Assembly: GCA_963971405.1 (NCBI GenBank)
Contig: OZ020490.1
Coordinates: 62,001 to 126,000 of the forward strand
Direction of reading: 5' to 3'
DNA: 64,000 bases
From: Psococerastis gibbosa
Taxonomy: Eukaryota > Arthropoda > Insecta > Psocodea > Psocidae
Position numbers and translations under genes: made by a program. The notes beneath the pieces are model-generated. The model did not search any database. It was given only the letters and a program-made list of their open reading frames with translations, and was not told the DNA's origin. Position 1 is the first letter of the stretch, and every line of letters starts with the position of its first letter. Of this stretch, positions 33,842 to 47,329 are shown one piece after another.

Positions 33842-35131
33842 CCACCTACTATTAATGTAACATGCTCTGATATAATGCTAAAAAAATGGTTATTATATTA
33901 TATTGCCTGCGGCGGGCGGCAGCTCACCCCTTCGGGGCCTCGCATGGGGCATTCCGCACCTGAGAAGTAGTGGCCCTATTTAGATGTTGAATCCAAATCA
34001 AGCAGATACCGGCACAGTGGCACTCCACAACAGTCCCCTGCATTTAGCTTAACCAAGCAGTTACCTAGCAAAGTAATATGAAAATCTGGCGTTGCACACA
34101 ACCCCCATTCATAAGAGGCAACTTTTAACTTTTAACTCACTTTGTCGGAACAATGAAAAAAACGTGAAATACTGTGAAAAGTATTAGGCGTGCCGAATTC
34201 AAAATTTTTTTATTAGTCTGGTAGATGACTATTGCTCCGTTTGGGAGGTCGTAGTCGCAGTCGCTTTTCCCATACCGATGAAGGTACAACGGACCCAATA
34301 GGGTCAGGGGGACCCAGGCCTGTTTCCTTTTGTGGCAGGTGCTTGTTCTGTATTACTGAAATGCTTACTTGTAATGAAACAGTTTCAAGTGTATGGAGTT
34401 ATGGGGAAACCTTGCTCATGTATAGCACACCGTGCTCATTTTAAAGTAGAAGAAAATTAAAATTGTAATAATTGTATGTGGTGTGCCAGTGCCGGTAGTT
34501 GTGGACGACCCCTCGCCGATGACTAATTCAAATTGAATTAAAAGGAACACATGGGACGTTTCATTAGCGACATAATGTGTCGGACCTGTTTGTTAATGGA
34601 TTGTCGACATTTAGCCACTTAGTATCAGTAGATAAAACATGGCAGAGGAGAATATTCCATGGAATTTAACTGTGAAAGTGTTAGATCTCTATATTTTGTG
34701 TTTTGGCGCAATCGCACCGTGTTGCTGCCACGGTTCAGTGGGACTAGTAGGACTGCTGTCAGTGCAAGCAGTGGGACTGCTTTTGAACAGAAATTAACGA
34801 TTTTCGCACAGGATTTAGGAAAGAAAACATTTGTACACTTTTCAAGTCTAAAGTCATATTTAATAGGAAAAAAAATTTGGACGTTCATACCAAAATAAAA
34901 TTTTATTGAGACAATCGAAATTCGAATCTATGAAGAAAGCATTTTTGAAAAAATTCAAGCAGTTCAGGCAAAATAAGAATACATTTTAGTTTGTGTTACG
35001 CCCCCTTGACGCTGCCACTGAGTATCTCAACTTCACCCCCTTCAATATTGACGTTAGCTCATTTGAATTGCAACTTGTCCAATTCGAACATAAGGAGATT
35101 TGGAAGCCCAACTTTGAAACTTTCTCCGCTT
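33144..35131. other. Upstream region of the chitin-binding gene
   Basis: The 5' UTR and promoter of the chitin-binding gene should lie just above 33143. A possible 5' UTR splice acceptor (tgtctctgttgcag on the minus strand) ends near 33181. No convincing TATA box was found. A 33-base T-run lies at 33806-33838. No further gene is recognised. Confidence 0.35.
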
Positions 35132-35270
35132 TCTCGCTTTCCCTTGATAGTTTGGTTTTGGGTGCGAAAACCTAAAAAAGGCACAATTTTCATTAAAAAT
35201 AACTAAAGAATAATTTTTCTGTGGAAGTTTTCTATCGATGCATTATAATATCAGGTATGATATCATGTAT
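35131..35270 (+). repeat. TCTG-core repeat, small old fragment
   Basis: Retains only the 'aaaaataactaaagaataatttttctgtgg...ctatcgatg' portion of the family. Confidence 0.55.
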
Positions 35271-35631
35271 ATAGTTGTAGCTCTATTACCTAATCATGCT
35301 GCTTTAATCATACTACTTTTGCGATAAAATTTTTATACATACATTTTGAAAGGGGCATTAATTAGCCTAGGGTTTCGTTTAATAAACAGCCTACAAGTTG
35401 CTACGCTGAATTAAATTTAAAAAAAAAATTAAAATTAACATGTTCTCGATTGAGGTATGAGATCATAACTGCCATTAATCCCTATATTTAAATAATAAAA
35501 TCTTTTACTGTGAGTTGCCCTTACCAATGTTATGCAAGCGATATTGTACACACATGCAATACTTTCTCTGCACATTGTGCAACGGCAATACACTTAATGC
35601 AAAAGTACTCAAATACACCAAGTACAGTCTT

Positions 35632-35638
35632 AAAAAAA
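35632..35638 (-). terminator. RNA polymerase III T-run terminator
   Basis: Seven consecutive T on the minus strand, three bases past the 3' end of the tRNA-His gene, as expected for Pol III termination. Confidence 0.85.
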
Positions 35639-35641
35639 TAG

Positions 35642-35713
35642 TGCCGTGACCAGGATTCGAACCTGGGTTATTGCGGCCACAACGCAATGTCCTAACCACT
35701 AGACGATCACGGC
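35642..35713 (-). tRNA. tRNA-His-GTG: tRNA-His (anticodon GUG)
   Basis: 72 bases, with all four arms. The acceptor GCCGTGA pairs with TCACGGC. The D arm is GTCT/GGAC. The anticodon stem TTGCG/CGCAA encloses the loop TTGTGGC with anticodon GTG. The T arm is CCAGG-TTCGAAT-CCTGG. The discriminator base is A and there is no intron. The internal A and B boxes are intact (B box GGTTCGAATCC), and a terminator follows. The extra 5' G of tRNA-His is added after transcription, so its absence here is normal. Confidence 0.97.
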
Positions 35714-36120
35714 GGGTTGCTCCAGATAGACTGTGGCGGCCCCTTCAGTGCGGAGCTGTCCTTGAACTGCTTGGTTATCTCGTACATGCACACTGCAGTC
35801 TGTTGTGTCGTCACAGTCGCTCTGTTGTGGTACGACAGCGACTAATAATACAGGGCCATTGGGGGGGGGGGGGCATTATGTAGTTAGTGATATGAATAAT
35901 ATTTCTTCTCTGTCTGGATTAATTAAGTGGGCCTTAGACGGTCAATCAGCATATATCAATCTGTCTCTAAACTCAAAAGCATCAGGCTTTGATACAGTAT
36001 AAGCTATTGTTCTATAGTTAAGAAATACCTATTAGAAGAATTAGGAGAATGTGCAATAGCCTAATTTTATTTATTTATATTACTGTTAGAACAAGTGAAA
36101 TGTAAAATAATAAAAAAGAA
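35714..36120. other. Intergenic DNA beside tRNA-His
   Basis: Poly-G tract near 35862. No gene was seen. Confidence 0.35.
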
Positions 36121-36975
36121 CCTGTCCGAGTTTACTCGAACATGCTTTCCAATCTATGAATTAGTAGGTAGAGAAAATGATTAATTTCAAAGTAAATAAT
36201 TTTCCTATGGTTAAATTTCGGATATCACGGGGGGGGGGGGGGGGGGGGGTTCGTTCACCTGACGTCACTGAAGGTGACGTAAATTCTAGATAGGACAGAC
36301 TAACACATTACCACACAGCAATAATGGCAGAGCACGCAATGCATTTCAGCGTGAATTTGCTTTCATTTTTCAAAAAAAATTTTTTGCACAAAACCAAATA
36401 GTTTTTTGGGAAAGCAAACTGTCCGGTTTCGTTACTCAATTTAACACCTAAAACATGCCTGAAGGTAGAAATCATCGACAGAAAGGTTTCGCAGAAAAAT
36501 TATTTTTTAGTCATTTTTCATTAAAATTAAGTTATTTTTATTTTTTAACCCCCCAGAAGCAAACTATCAAAGGGTAAGTGACCCCCGCATTTTATCAACA
36601 TTAATAACGACTAGAATATATGTGAATTTAAGAGAAATCGTTGGAGCCGTTTTTGAGAAATAATTTTTTTAGACGTTTTTTGGAGTTTTTTGAAAATAAA
36701 ACCCCCCAAATTGAGTTAGCCCAAAATAAAATAAAAATGGTCCCGAAGTATGATTATTGTGAACCTACATGTCCAATTTCGCACAAATCCACCGAGTAGT
36801 TTGCCAGGAAATCGATGAACAGACCGACAGACAGACAGAGCGACAGACAGACATTTCGTAAAAACCACTTTTTTGGGTTCGTGGGACCTGAAAACGTGTA
36901 AATCCGTTGAAATCTCGGAATTGAAAATTTCGACCATCACAAAGCTTTCCTTATACTACGTATAAATTGGAAAGC
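36121..36975 (-). repeat. TCTG-core repeat, full-length copy
   Basis: Begins CCTGTCCGAGTTTACTCGAAC and ends with the terminal hairpin at GGAAAGC (36975). It includes a G-run of about 20 at 36230-36250, next to the CACCTGACGTCACTG block. Confidence 0.92.
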
Positions 36976-38433
36976 AGTAAAACCTAAATTGTTTCAATTG
37001 TTCCACTGCATTGGCTAGCATGTGCTCCAGTCCTGAAGTTTCGTAATTATGCAACCAATTGACGTATACAGAACTAAATAACAATTATTTCAAGTTTGTA
37101 ACAACTACCCGGAAAAGCCCAGATCGAGGGCTATCACAACACTACCTCGCTGACTATTCCTGATTTACTGCGGAATCTGCACATAATATAGTATAGTAGT
37201 AACTTTTCTACTATAATAACTTGATTAATGTAATGGCGATGAGCCTACAAGAGTTATAATCTAGTTACTACTTTATGTAATTGGGTACGGCTACGAGGAG
37301 GGGAATGACCTGCTGGGAAATTGTTTGGCCTTGAACTTGGCTGACCGCGCACGCGCACAGGGCACGTCTCTTGCGCAACCCCACATCATGATCAATGGTC
37401 CACAACGGAACGGTCAGATTAAAATGCCGGTGTCTGTCAAATTGTCTAGGCTGCGCAATGTCGACGACAACATGTGGGGCATCGGGTGTCACGGCCAAGG
37501 TCACATGTTATGGCAATGCAATAATGCTTGTCGGACCAGCAAGTACAGCTTGTACAAGTCGTACCGTTATGGTGGAATATACGTAAATAAACTGTACATG
37601 TCCCTCAAGTTTTTTATAGGGCAACCTACCACGTCTTCCTTTGACTAATCAGAACACGCCTCGCAGCCACGACAGGATTTGTAGCTATATCGAAGCCTCC
37701 ATGCGGTGTGATGAGGGTGAAGACGTGGCAGGTGATACCAGAACTTTTTAATTATGTTTGGCGTAACTCAATGTCCCATCTCTCCTATATAACTGTACAG
37801 GCAAGGAAACCTATAGTGTTTCGCACCGATATAATTATTCAAATTTTTCCACGGCCGCTGCATATGACTAATCCAAAATTAATTGGCCAAACACAATTAT
37901 TAATTTAGAAATTCTATCGGGACCGTCAGTGCAGTGGTCACGCGCAAAAACCTAATCTGTTAGTATGGCTGGGGTTTGCAGTGACATCTATTATAAAATG
38001 ATTTATATCTATACTATAATTATTATATTGTTGGAAAATTTCGCTTGACTGGAACCTGCTTCAAAATATATCAGAAAATAATTGTGCGAGTACTGTCCCG
38101 TGGCCGGTAAAATGAGTGTCCTTCATGACTGAGTTATAAAAAATCCCGAAGCCCATTCCTCAATTGAACAAAAAAAAAAAAAAAGCAGCCATGACCAGTA
38201 ATACAAGGAATCAGTTGGAACAGTTTGAATGAGTCTCGCATTCAGGGAAAATCATTGAAGTTGGTTGTGGGATAATTGGACTGCCAAGTTATTGAATCCA
38301 CAACTTGGAGCTACTCCATCACGACTCGAAGAGTTTCTTTACAAAATCCCTCCTCATTTCAAAGTACACTACCATCATTTTCAAATAACAAGTTCCAGCG
38401 ATCTCAGGGAGTACACGAAGCATGGTACCACTG
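36976..38433. other. Intergenic DNA, no gene recognised
   Basis: A relatively GC-rich patch at 37270-37520 has overlapping open frames on both strands, but no splice context or family likeness. Nothing else was seen. Confidence 0.35.
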
Positions 38434-39253
38434 AAGGAAAGCATTGTGACGGTCGAAATATTCGATTCCGAGATTTCAACGGATTTACACGTTTTAAGGT
38501 CCCAGGAACCCAAAAAAATGGTTTTTACGAAATGTCTATCTGTCTGTCGTTCTGTCTGTCTGTCAGTCTGTCGTTCTGTCTGTCTGTGCTCCGATTTCCG
38601 GGCAAACTACTCGGTCGATTTTGATGAAATTTTACATATAGGTTTACAAAAATCATACCTCGGGACCATTTTTTTTTATTTGGGACTAACCCAATTTAGG
38701 GGGGTTTTATTCTCAAACAACTCCAAAAAAACGTCAAAAAAAATTATTTCTCAAAAACGGCACCAAAGATTTCTTTTAAATTCACTTATATTGTAGTTGT
38801 TATTAATGTTGATAATGTGCGGGGGGTCGCTTGCCCCTTAATAGTTTGCTTCTGGGGGTAAAAAAATAAAAATTACTAAATTTTCATGAAAAATGACTAA
38901 AAAATAATTTTTCTGCGAAACCTTTCTATCGATGATTTCTACTTTCAGGTATGTTCTAGGTGTTAAATTGAGTAACGAAACCGGACAGGTTGCTTTCCCA
39001 GAAAAGTATTTGGTTTTGTACAAAAAAATGATAGAAAATTCACGCTCAAATGTATTGCGTGCCCTGCCAGTGTTGCTGTCGGGTAATGTGTTGGTCTGAC
39101 CTATCTAGAATTTACCTCACCTCCAGTGACGTCAGGTGGACACCCCCCCCCCCCCCGAGATATCGGAAAATTATTTTCTATGAAATTACTCATTTTCTCT
39201 GTCTACTAATTTTGATAAATTGGAAAGCATGTTCGAGTAAACTCGGACCGGTT
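38434..39253 (+). repeat. TCTG-core repeat, nearly full length
   Basis: Begins at GGAAAGCATTGTGACGG (outer hairpin arm lost) and ends ACTCGGACCGGTT. It contains an imperfect (TCTG)n/TCGT core and a C-run at 39143-39156. Confidence 0.9.
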
Positions 39254-39807
39254 ATTTATTTAGTAATAAACCTCATATCCGAATATCATATTTTGATGAA
39301 GCAGTAGAATCCGGGTCTCAAAGCATAATTCAAAACGTTTCGTCAAAAGTTGCTGTCGACATCTTCAGTGGCACTACTCGATGTTTGTAAGTTCGTTCTC
39401 GGATATACAAATTCTACTGTTTCATCATCTCTGAACTCCAAGAGTTCATAAATAATTTAATGAATGCATTACATATATAAAATCGTCTCATTTGTAACTT
39501 AGTAATATTTTGAACACATTGAGTTAACTTTGTAAATTATCACATAAAAACATATAAGACATAAAAATATATCGTCACGACCGGTTTCGACAGATTGTCA
39601 TTTTCAAGTGAGCAGGTGAAACTTAAAACAAAATGTTACTGTACTGTACTGTTTACAGCTATCAATGCATGCCGCATTTCAAATGAGGTGATGAGTTGGG
39701 TTGTGCGTGCGAAACAACAAGTTTTGTTTTTTAAATTATTTATTATACGATATTCCAAAATATTTCCTTTTTAAAGTAAAATTTGATCTAATTCTCGTGG
39801 TGAGGGG

Positions 39808-39925
39808 ATAGAATAGAATAGAATACGTTTTTAATTGTACAAAAACAGTGTTCACCATATACATTGTACAATAATCTAAATTAATAATAACATAAAAAAA
39901 TTCTTCTGAGAATAGAATATAACTT
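39808..39925 (-). mobile_element. Possible LINE 3' tail
   Basis: On the minus strand the sequence ends ...TTTGTACAATTAAAAACG followed by tandem TATTC units (attctattctattctatc). Such pentamer tails mark 3' ends of some non-LTR retrotransposons. No coding region is attached. Confidence 0.4.
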
Positions 39926-42900
39926 AACTAGATGAGAGAACCCACCCTCTTCTTTTCTAATTGTTGGCAAGTTCTTTTATTTCATTTATTCATTCAAAAA
40001 TACCTCGCAGACGCAGTCATCCTGCAACCACAGTAGGAGAGAACTAAGCTTATTTAGGGATAATGCTGTCGGTACTCGGTACTTGGTTTGAGTTTTTGTG
40101 TGGTGGCTGCACCTTGATATGCTGTGGCATCATTGGTATTGAAGCCTCTCCATGCACAATAGCCGCAAGTCCTTGGCGGGCCCAGACAAAGGTGGCTGAG
40201 TGACATGAGGTGTCGTGACTAGCCCGAGGACGAAGGCCGGAGCCTAATTCATTAGCCAAACACCACTTTAGGTTCAGGCTGTCATTAACAAGCCATAGAT
40301 AAACATTACGCGGAACCATGAGAATAGGTCAGCTAAACTACTTTGTAATATTTGGAAACCCCAAAAAATGGTAAAAAATAGCTTTTTCCATCTCATGTAT
40401 GAATCACTACAAACTCGCACAATAGAAGACATTGGCCCTGATTACACATTCCAATATTAATTCGATCGAAGAAATATTTGGAATACTTGTTACCTATATA
40501 ATATGTTGAAGTATACAATATGAATCTCAATTCAGGTATTACACTTTCGAATTTTTCATTGACCCATATTTATTGATTCTAACATTGTTTGAATATTATT
40601 ATTATAATAAAATAAAATATAACTTGAACTTGTCAAGACGTTTTATAGTGTATGTTTTCTGGAAAGTCATAATTCTGGCGTAATATTTGAAACTGTAGGA
40701 AAGGTTATACGTGATGTGTATTTGGGGTGATATTGAAAATCATTAAAACAAATATTGGTCGTCCGGTGACTTATTATTGGCAGTTGAAATTAAATTTGTA
40801 CGAATTTCCCCACCAATTTCAATTCTGCGGACATGTTAGTATCTGTCTGTCTGGTGAACAATTATTATTCAGTTAATGACAATATTAAACTAAAATGTTA
40901 GGGGAAGGAATGACTTTTAATTATATATAAATACCAAATATACCAATTTCATTTCGATCCGATTAAGAGCTTCCTCTCTCTGACTCTGAGACACACGCAG
41001 ACTCGTTCACCTCAGGGAGGGGTCGACCGACAGGGTGGACCTCCCGATTATAAGGAGTATAAAGGCACACGAATTCGGATGTGACCCACCATGTTCCCCT
41101 GCCAACGCTGTGCACACTACCATGTTTGCTGCAGTTTGAACACACTCCGTTCTGGTGGATTGGTATGGCTCTTGGCGAAAATGAGAAAATGTAGGAAGCC
41201 AACTTCATTTGTGTCAATACCACATCACTGCATGCTCAATACGCAACCGATTTAATGAAGCTATACCTCTGACAAACAGTTTAAATACAGTATGTCATTC
41301 ACTTACAGCAGATCCGCTTAGCATCTCTTTATGCCATTAATTCTTGAATACAGAAATACCCACAAGTATGTCTATATTCCGGTTCAATTGGGAAATTGTA
41401 CATAGGGCTCAATATAAGGAGAATACATAGTAGTAAGTAGTTACTGTATACAACAGTATAGTAGATTTATGAGAACGTCAGTGTTAAGACTATTGAATGC
41501 TCTGTATGAGTCACAGTTAAAAGCAATTGCAATTTTTTACATGAGGCCTCAACATTGCAATGTACAGATGAACGCACAAATCAATTACCTGACGTCAGCA
41601 TGAGTAATCGCTCATTTACTAAAATTAACTTAATGCATAATTAATTAACATGCGTAACATCTTTGGCGTTTAGCCTTCGCACTCATCTCATTTTTAGTGT
41701 AGGCTATTTTTTTAAACTCGAGGCCTATTGCAATTACTTCGGATCTTGCAAATTAATTTATTCTCACGTAATATGAACCGGGGACAAGTACAATAATTTC
41801 GAAATTAGATGCCAATGTACAACATCACGAAATGGTGGCCCATCAAAAATTAAAACGAAACCTATTTTGACGCTATACCACAAGTTAAAACACAATAAAA
41901 ATTACTTTTTGCGTGCAGCCCTCAAAGGGAAAAGGAATATCAGCAGGGAAAGTTGAAGATTATGGCGATTGTTGAGTGTGCGGCGCTTTGCATTCGTATA
42001 GCAACATTGTTGCGACATAGTCACTGTTTTGCGTCTTGTCTTGAAGGTGGTACAAAAACATAGGCAACACACGTCTCAGGACGGCGCACTGTAAGAAATG
42101 AGCTGTGGGATTTGCGAGTGTCATGGGGGCCCATTAGTGGTGGAAGGTCGCGGTCACGGCCCCCTCTTTAATTACAGCCAATGGGCAACGCCAAAATGGG
42201 CTGCAAGCTATTTCTTATGGACCACTCTCGTACTTGACTGCTCAAAAGTAGCTAAGGACTACAGTAAGTCCGCATAAATACGACAGCCGATCTGTCACTG
42301 GTTCAGTAAACACGGGTATGGCAATTGCCGGTGTTTTTGCTTTCCTACTTATGCGTTAGTACAAGGAAGGCTTTGTGATGGTCGAAATGGATTTTGATTA
42401 AATATAGTACATACCTACTACGTAGGTACTTAAATATCATGGCTCGGATCATTTTTTTTTTTCAATTTGGGATCAGACAATCAGGGAATTAGAAAAGTAG
42501 AAAAAATTAAATTGTCATTATTTTCCACATATTACAATAATAATTAGCCCATTGCAGGCCATATGGACAATATTGACAAAAGGTGATAAGGAAAAATGGA
42601 TGGGTTAACGTTGGACTAGTTATATAAGTAAGTAAATGTAAGACTCGGGTTCCAATCCTGCTTCTACCACTTTTCAATATTTTTCTTTCCTTTACACATT
42701 TTGGTGTAAGCATTCTCACTGCTCCAAATTGAAAATGTTTGCTAGATTTATTTTTCTATAACATACGTACTGATCAAAATTTAGATAAATTATTCTCAAA
42801 ACTGAGTTATCGTTAGGTTCTTTAGCATCATTAGTAAGAAGAATTAAGGAGGACGGAGGGGGGGGGGGGAATGTCGTTTTAGGGGCTCTCACCTCTGTGA

Positions 42901-45504
42901 CATAACTAATTATAAATATTGACTTTTTTCCTATTACTAAGCCAATCAAGCCGAGTTAGGGCTATAAGCCTATAAAGCACTCATGACTCAACTAGGAAGA
43001 AAATATGATAAGTGTGGGAAACGATCCAACAACCTTTCAGGTGAAAGTTTGAGTCTGTACCATTACTCTACACACGCAATACATCAGTCATATTGTACAA
43101 TAAAAAGTTGTTTAATTATTTTCATCTATCTGGCAATTCCTAATTTTCCAGAATTTTGTGCATACGGTGGGTGCGTGAGTAGCCCCATATTGTAGTATAT
43201 GTTATTTTGATTTTTAAGGTGTTTTATAATTTGAAATGCTTGTCTATATGATTGTGAGTGTGACGTCGCGGTGGTAATTGGCTGTGATTACCAAGCAGAA
43301 TGGTTACATCACTAGGTTCAAGGTCAGGATGCTCACCTCGCAAGGGGCACAATGCCCGCCACCAATACAATGGCAGTACAAAAGCCCAGTTTAACACGAC
43401 TTGCAATACAATACCCAACACAAAAATGGCGTTTAACAGCGCGATTTACATTTATAGACGGGCCGGAGGCATGCCCCCGTATCCAATATTGTTCAGATGG
43501 GTTTGCAGTATGTGGTTGGGTTGCAGCCTGCAGGGGGATGATATGCGTTTGTGTTACACAGAAATTCAGCATACAATTCACAAATACACATGAAAAACGA
43601 GAGCTGTTTCGGTGACACTGCTACTGTAATTTTGTAATAGAGACAGCTTGCACTGATGCTGTATTGCCGAGCTCATAGGCAGAGGTATTGGTGGGGCCCA
43701 CATAAGGCGGAAGGGGGAGGGGGTAATGTCCAATCAATATGTGACCTCCCCTCCTATCGTATACTAAAGTTACAGAGTTATTAATTTTAACACCACATTG
43801 AAGAGAGATTTTATCTGAAATAGGGCCCACTATCTGTGCCTTACCGGGGCATCGTCTAAAACAATATGGCTCCAGAGGCCGCTGACTGGTCACTGACTGT
43901 ACATGTGTGCGATGTGCCACTCCTTTTAATTTTGATGAGGAATACACCGTTATACGAGAATGCTTGAGTAATTACGTGTCGAACTGTGAGTAATGGCCCG
44001 ACCTGCGCCCATAAACAAGATTACTTACCAGTCAGCACAACATAGGTAGGTACCAATTTCTCATTTCGCCCATCCATTATACAATTAGAATGCAAAACAA
44101 GCAGTTAGGCACGACAGCTGAATGCCTATGGCAATAAAAAATCAAAAAGAAATCATAAATAAAGTCAACGTACGAACTTGATTTGGTGACTGTTGATGAA
44201 AACTGGGAAAACAATGAAACCGGTACGAGGTGCGGGCTGGGCTTATCACCGTTTAATAAACGCGGACATGCATCTGGCTGTATTTCCATTTGCGAAGCTA
44301 ATCGCCAAATTACTTTCCGTCGATTTTTCATTGTGTGGACAATATAGGTGCCTACAGTACATACTGGCCATTACTGGCTGTTTGTTGATCATCAGGGAAC
44401 GTGTCTACATTAGCCACGCATTCCATGTACAAGACGTTAAGACGTAACTGTAAGTAACGAGTGCGGGTTCATGCTGGTTTTGCCCATTTATGTTGGATCA
44501 TCCTAAAAAGTTTGTAATGTTATGATTTGTTGGACAGAAGATAATTTGGGTTAGATTGGAGTTTAATTTGAAGGTAGACCGCGGGAGCAGACGCTTGTCT
44601 TGCTCACTTGCTGATTCTACTAATTATCCTTCACAGCGCCCTCATCTAATGAGGTCGGTTGTGAATTACTGCAAGAAATGAAATGTTATCGCTGCCTTTA
44701 CCCACAACAGAATAGTTGTCACGAAGAACAGAAATACATGCAAAGAAACTGTACTCTGTACGCGAGACCGATGGCCTACCTGATGCCCGTCGCAGGCGAT
44801 ATGGGTGCCAGTTGGCACTACAGAAAATAGAAGCGGATCCAGAACCTCAAGGTTTTTGGCTTGCACTAATGCACACGTCCGTTAGCCTTGAAAATAGAAA
44901 TTACCGCATTTCTTGTGCATTTCAATTAAAAAACGTTTTTAACAAATTTACCATTTACTTATGTAATGAAATTTAAATTATAATTATTTTATAACACAAT
45001 AAATAATGTGAATCTACCTAAAAGCTATACCACAATGTGGCCACCCCGCCAGTGAAAAGATAATGTACGTGTATTTGTATACTACGCGTGCGGCGTGTCG
45101 GTAATATAAAAAGCAGAAATACGGTGATGAGTGAACTATAGTATATTGTGATGTGAGTCAGTGAACCTGACCTAGGATCGCCGATCGGTCACATGCCATA
45201 TCGTATGACGTCTTCCTGCAACCCATTTTAGCATACTTGTTGCAAATTGCTAGGAATTATGTACCGGAGGCTGCATCATCTCAGTTCTCCAATCCGCCAT
45301 TTATATTTTTTCTTCTAGGCTTATAGATGCTAATATTATGTTATAAACGAATCAATTCAAGCGAATCTTTGCATGGATTCCTTTACTATCAGGCTAGTCC
45401 TACGGGGAAATTTTGGCTATCCAAAGGGTCTGCTGCACGGCTGATTCTAGAACAATTGCAAAAAATGGGCAAGTTCTTGTTTTTTAGTTGCTTGTATTAA
45501 TACA
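39926..45504. other. Long gene-poor stretch
   Basis: No protein gene is recognised. It holds the repeat 41029-41170, a short broken piece of the TCTG-core family near 42361-42400 (aggctttgtgatggtcgaaat), and a copy of the (TAAA)n/AGTTAGGGCTATAA repeat at 42915-42975. Poly-G runs occur near 42859. A tRNA-like T-arm at 42648-42665 is not supported by the rest of a cloverleaf. Confidence 0.4.
41029..41170. repeat. Member of a two-copy repeat (with 57211-57400)
   Basis: Shares ordered words with 57211-57400: GTGGACCTCC(C/T)GATTATA, CCATGTT(C/T)CCCT(G/A)CC, TTTGCTGCAG/TCTGCAG.TTTGAAC, and TGGATT...TTGGTATGGC. The family is unknown. Confidence 0.5.
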
Positions 45505-45700
45505 TGATGTGAAATGAATTGTTGGAGCCGTTTTAAGGGAAACATTTTTTTCGGAATAACACCCTCAAACTAAATTTAGCCCTATTGACAGTAGTTGGGC
45601 AGTAAATCCGTGGAAGACAAACATTTCGTCAAAAGCCCTTTTTTGGGCCCCTCAAAATTTTGGAATTTCGTTGAAATCTCTGATTCAACCATCGAGGGAA
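45505..45700 (-). repeat. TCTG-core repeat, old fragment
   Basis: Contains aattgttggagccgtttt, then atttagccc, then acatttcgtcaaaa and cgttgaaatctc, in family order. The core and ends are missing. Confidence 0.6.
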
Positions 45701-45724
45701 ATATGCTGCAACTATGTCATAGAG

Positions 45725-45998
45725 CAGGGGTTCTCAATAAAAAAATTTGGTGGCTCCCTAAAAAACATTTTAACGTAGCATTGGCCTCCATAATTATACT
45801 CGTATAAAAAAGTTTATTTTTTCAACAATTTACTCGATAGAAACTCGTCATTATTTTATTGCACATGCTAATTGCCCAGCTGTTTGCAAAATTCCTGAAA
45901 AAGTAAGTCTGACAGTAAACCAATAATCAATAACTTTTTTTCCTCTCAATGGCCACCCTGGGTGGGGAGCCACAGGGTTCACCATTTGAGAACGCCTG
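45725..45998. mobile_element. hAT-type MITE, 274 bp
   Basis: The left end CAGGGGTTCTCAAT and the right end TTTGAGAACGCCTG are inverted repeats of the classic hAT CAGGGGTTCTCAA form. The 8-bp duplication TCATAGAG is exact (45717-45724 and 45999-46006). No coding capacity. Confidence 0.92.
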
Positions 45999-46006
45999 TC
46001 ATAGAG

Positions 46007-47329
46007 CAATAAATAGCATATACAGTATAACAATCAAACTAGGCCTATTATTTAATCAGAACAAGTGGCAAGGAAATAATAATGGAAGACCAAATTATTC
46101 CTAGACGACATTTGCTCGCTTAGATGTCATCTAATATGTCTAACTACGTACATATTGTTGAATTTGCTGAATTTTTAAGTTTTCGTACAAGTGTGGGTGC
46201 ATGGCTATACAGGAACATGGTCCAACAACAAAGAGATGAGGCTGCATATGGACAGCATTGGCTGACAACAATTTTGGGGATACGGTATTAAGCTATTTAG
46301 ACTTGAGGGTTTGATAAGCATACCATTTTCCATTGTTAAAATCGTTGTGGCCTATTTCTGTTTGACAGTGACGAAACTTGAACGAAATATAATAGGCCTA
46401 TTATGTATATTATATGAAATTGAAATGTTGATCACTCGCTTTATATTAGTTATTTGGAATTATGGTGTATGCAGCGCCCCACAGTAGGCCTATCAGGTTG
46501 TTGCGGCATGAATTTAGGCCGTAAAATGTCGGCGGGGTGCGAGTTGGGGGTGACTTGTCCGAATGAGGCCGTCCATATGCGTGACTGTCGGGTTCTACAT
46601 AACGCGATGATTACTATATTATGGCAATAGTACGTACGAGTATATATTATTATGGCGGGCTAGTTAATTGTGTGCGGTATTCTTGGCGGTGAGCGCACGG
46701 CCGCTGCATACGGACTCCACGTGGCCCAGCTAATTTGACATGACATGGCAAATTTCATTACCAGACCTATAGTCATAGGCTAGGTCTACGGTAATACGCA
46801 TACATTATGCTATACACAATGCAGACTCAGAGGCAGAATTGATGCATGTCAAAATTTAAATTTACGTTTTGAGTTTTAATGTAGAAGACTATTGAAGATA
46901 GTGTGTGGACTTGGCAGCAGGCCTAAAGTATATACTTTTTAAAGACAAAAGACTGTAGCCGCTAGCATAGAAAAGCAAACTAAGCTAGCTAATAGTCGAA
47001 TTGAATGTTCATTGGAGAAAATGAAGCTCCTGATCTTTATAAAATAATAATATGAGTAGTAAGTGCTTGTGTGCCCGAGGCCTCTGGCCATCGATAGAAA
47101 TGGGCAGGCAGTAACTACATATTTGAGCGTTGCGCAATTTTCGGGATCAACGCTCGAACGTAGCCCGACGGGTTCCAATGGGTTTCCAGCCCTCAGCTCC
47201 AACATTTTTCGACTGCCGAGTCATCTCAATGCAACTAGTCCAATTCATGTTTTCTGCCGAAAGAAAATATATCTACTCCAAGAAATAACCTGTTCACGTA
47301 TTGGCTCATAGCTTGATCTATCCAAACAA
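46007..47329. other. Intergenic DNA, no gene recognised
   Basis: A GC-richer patch lies at 47070-47200, with open frames on both strands but no splice or family evidence. Confidence 0.35.

Noticed and set aside
42600-42672. tRNA-like sequence with a GGGTTCCAATCC T-arm
   Set aside because: No matching acceptor stem or anticodon stem could be formed. At most a tRNA-derived relic.
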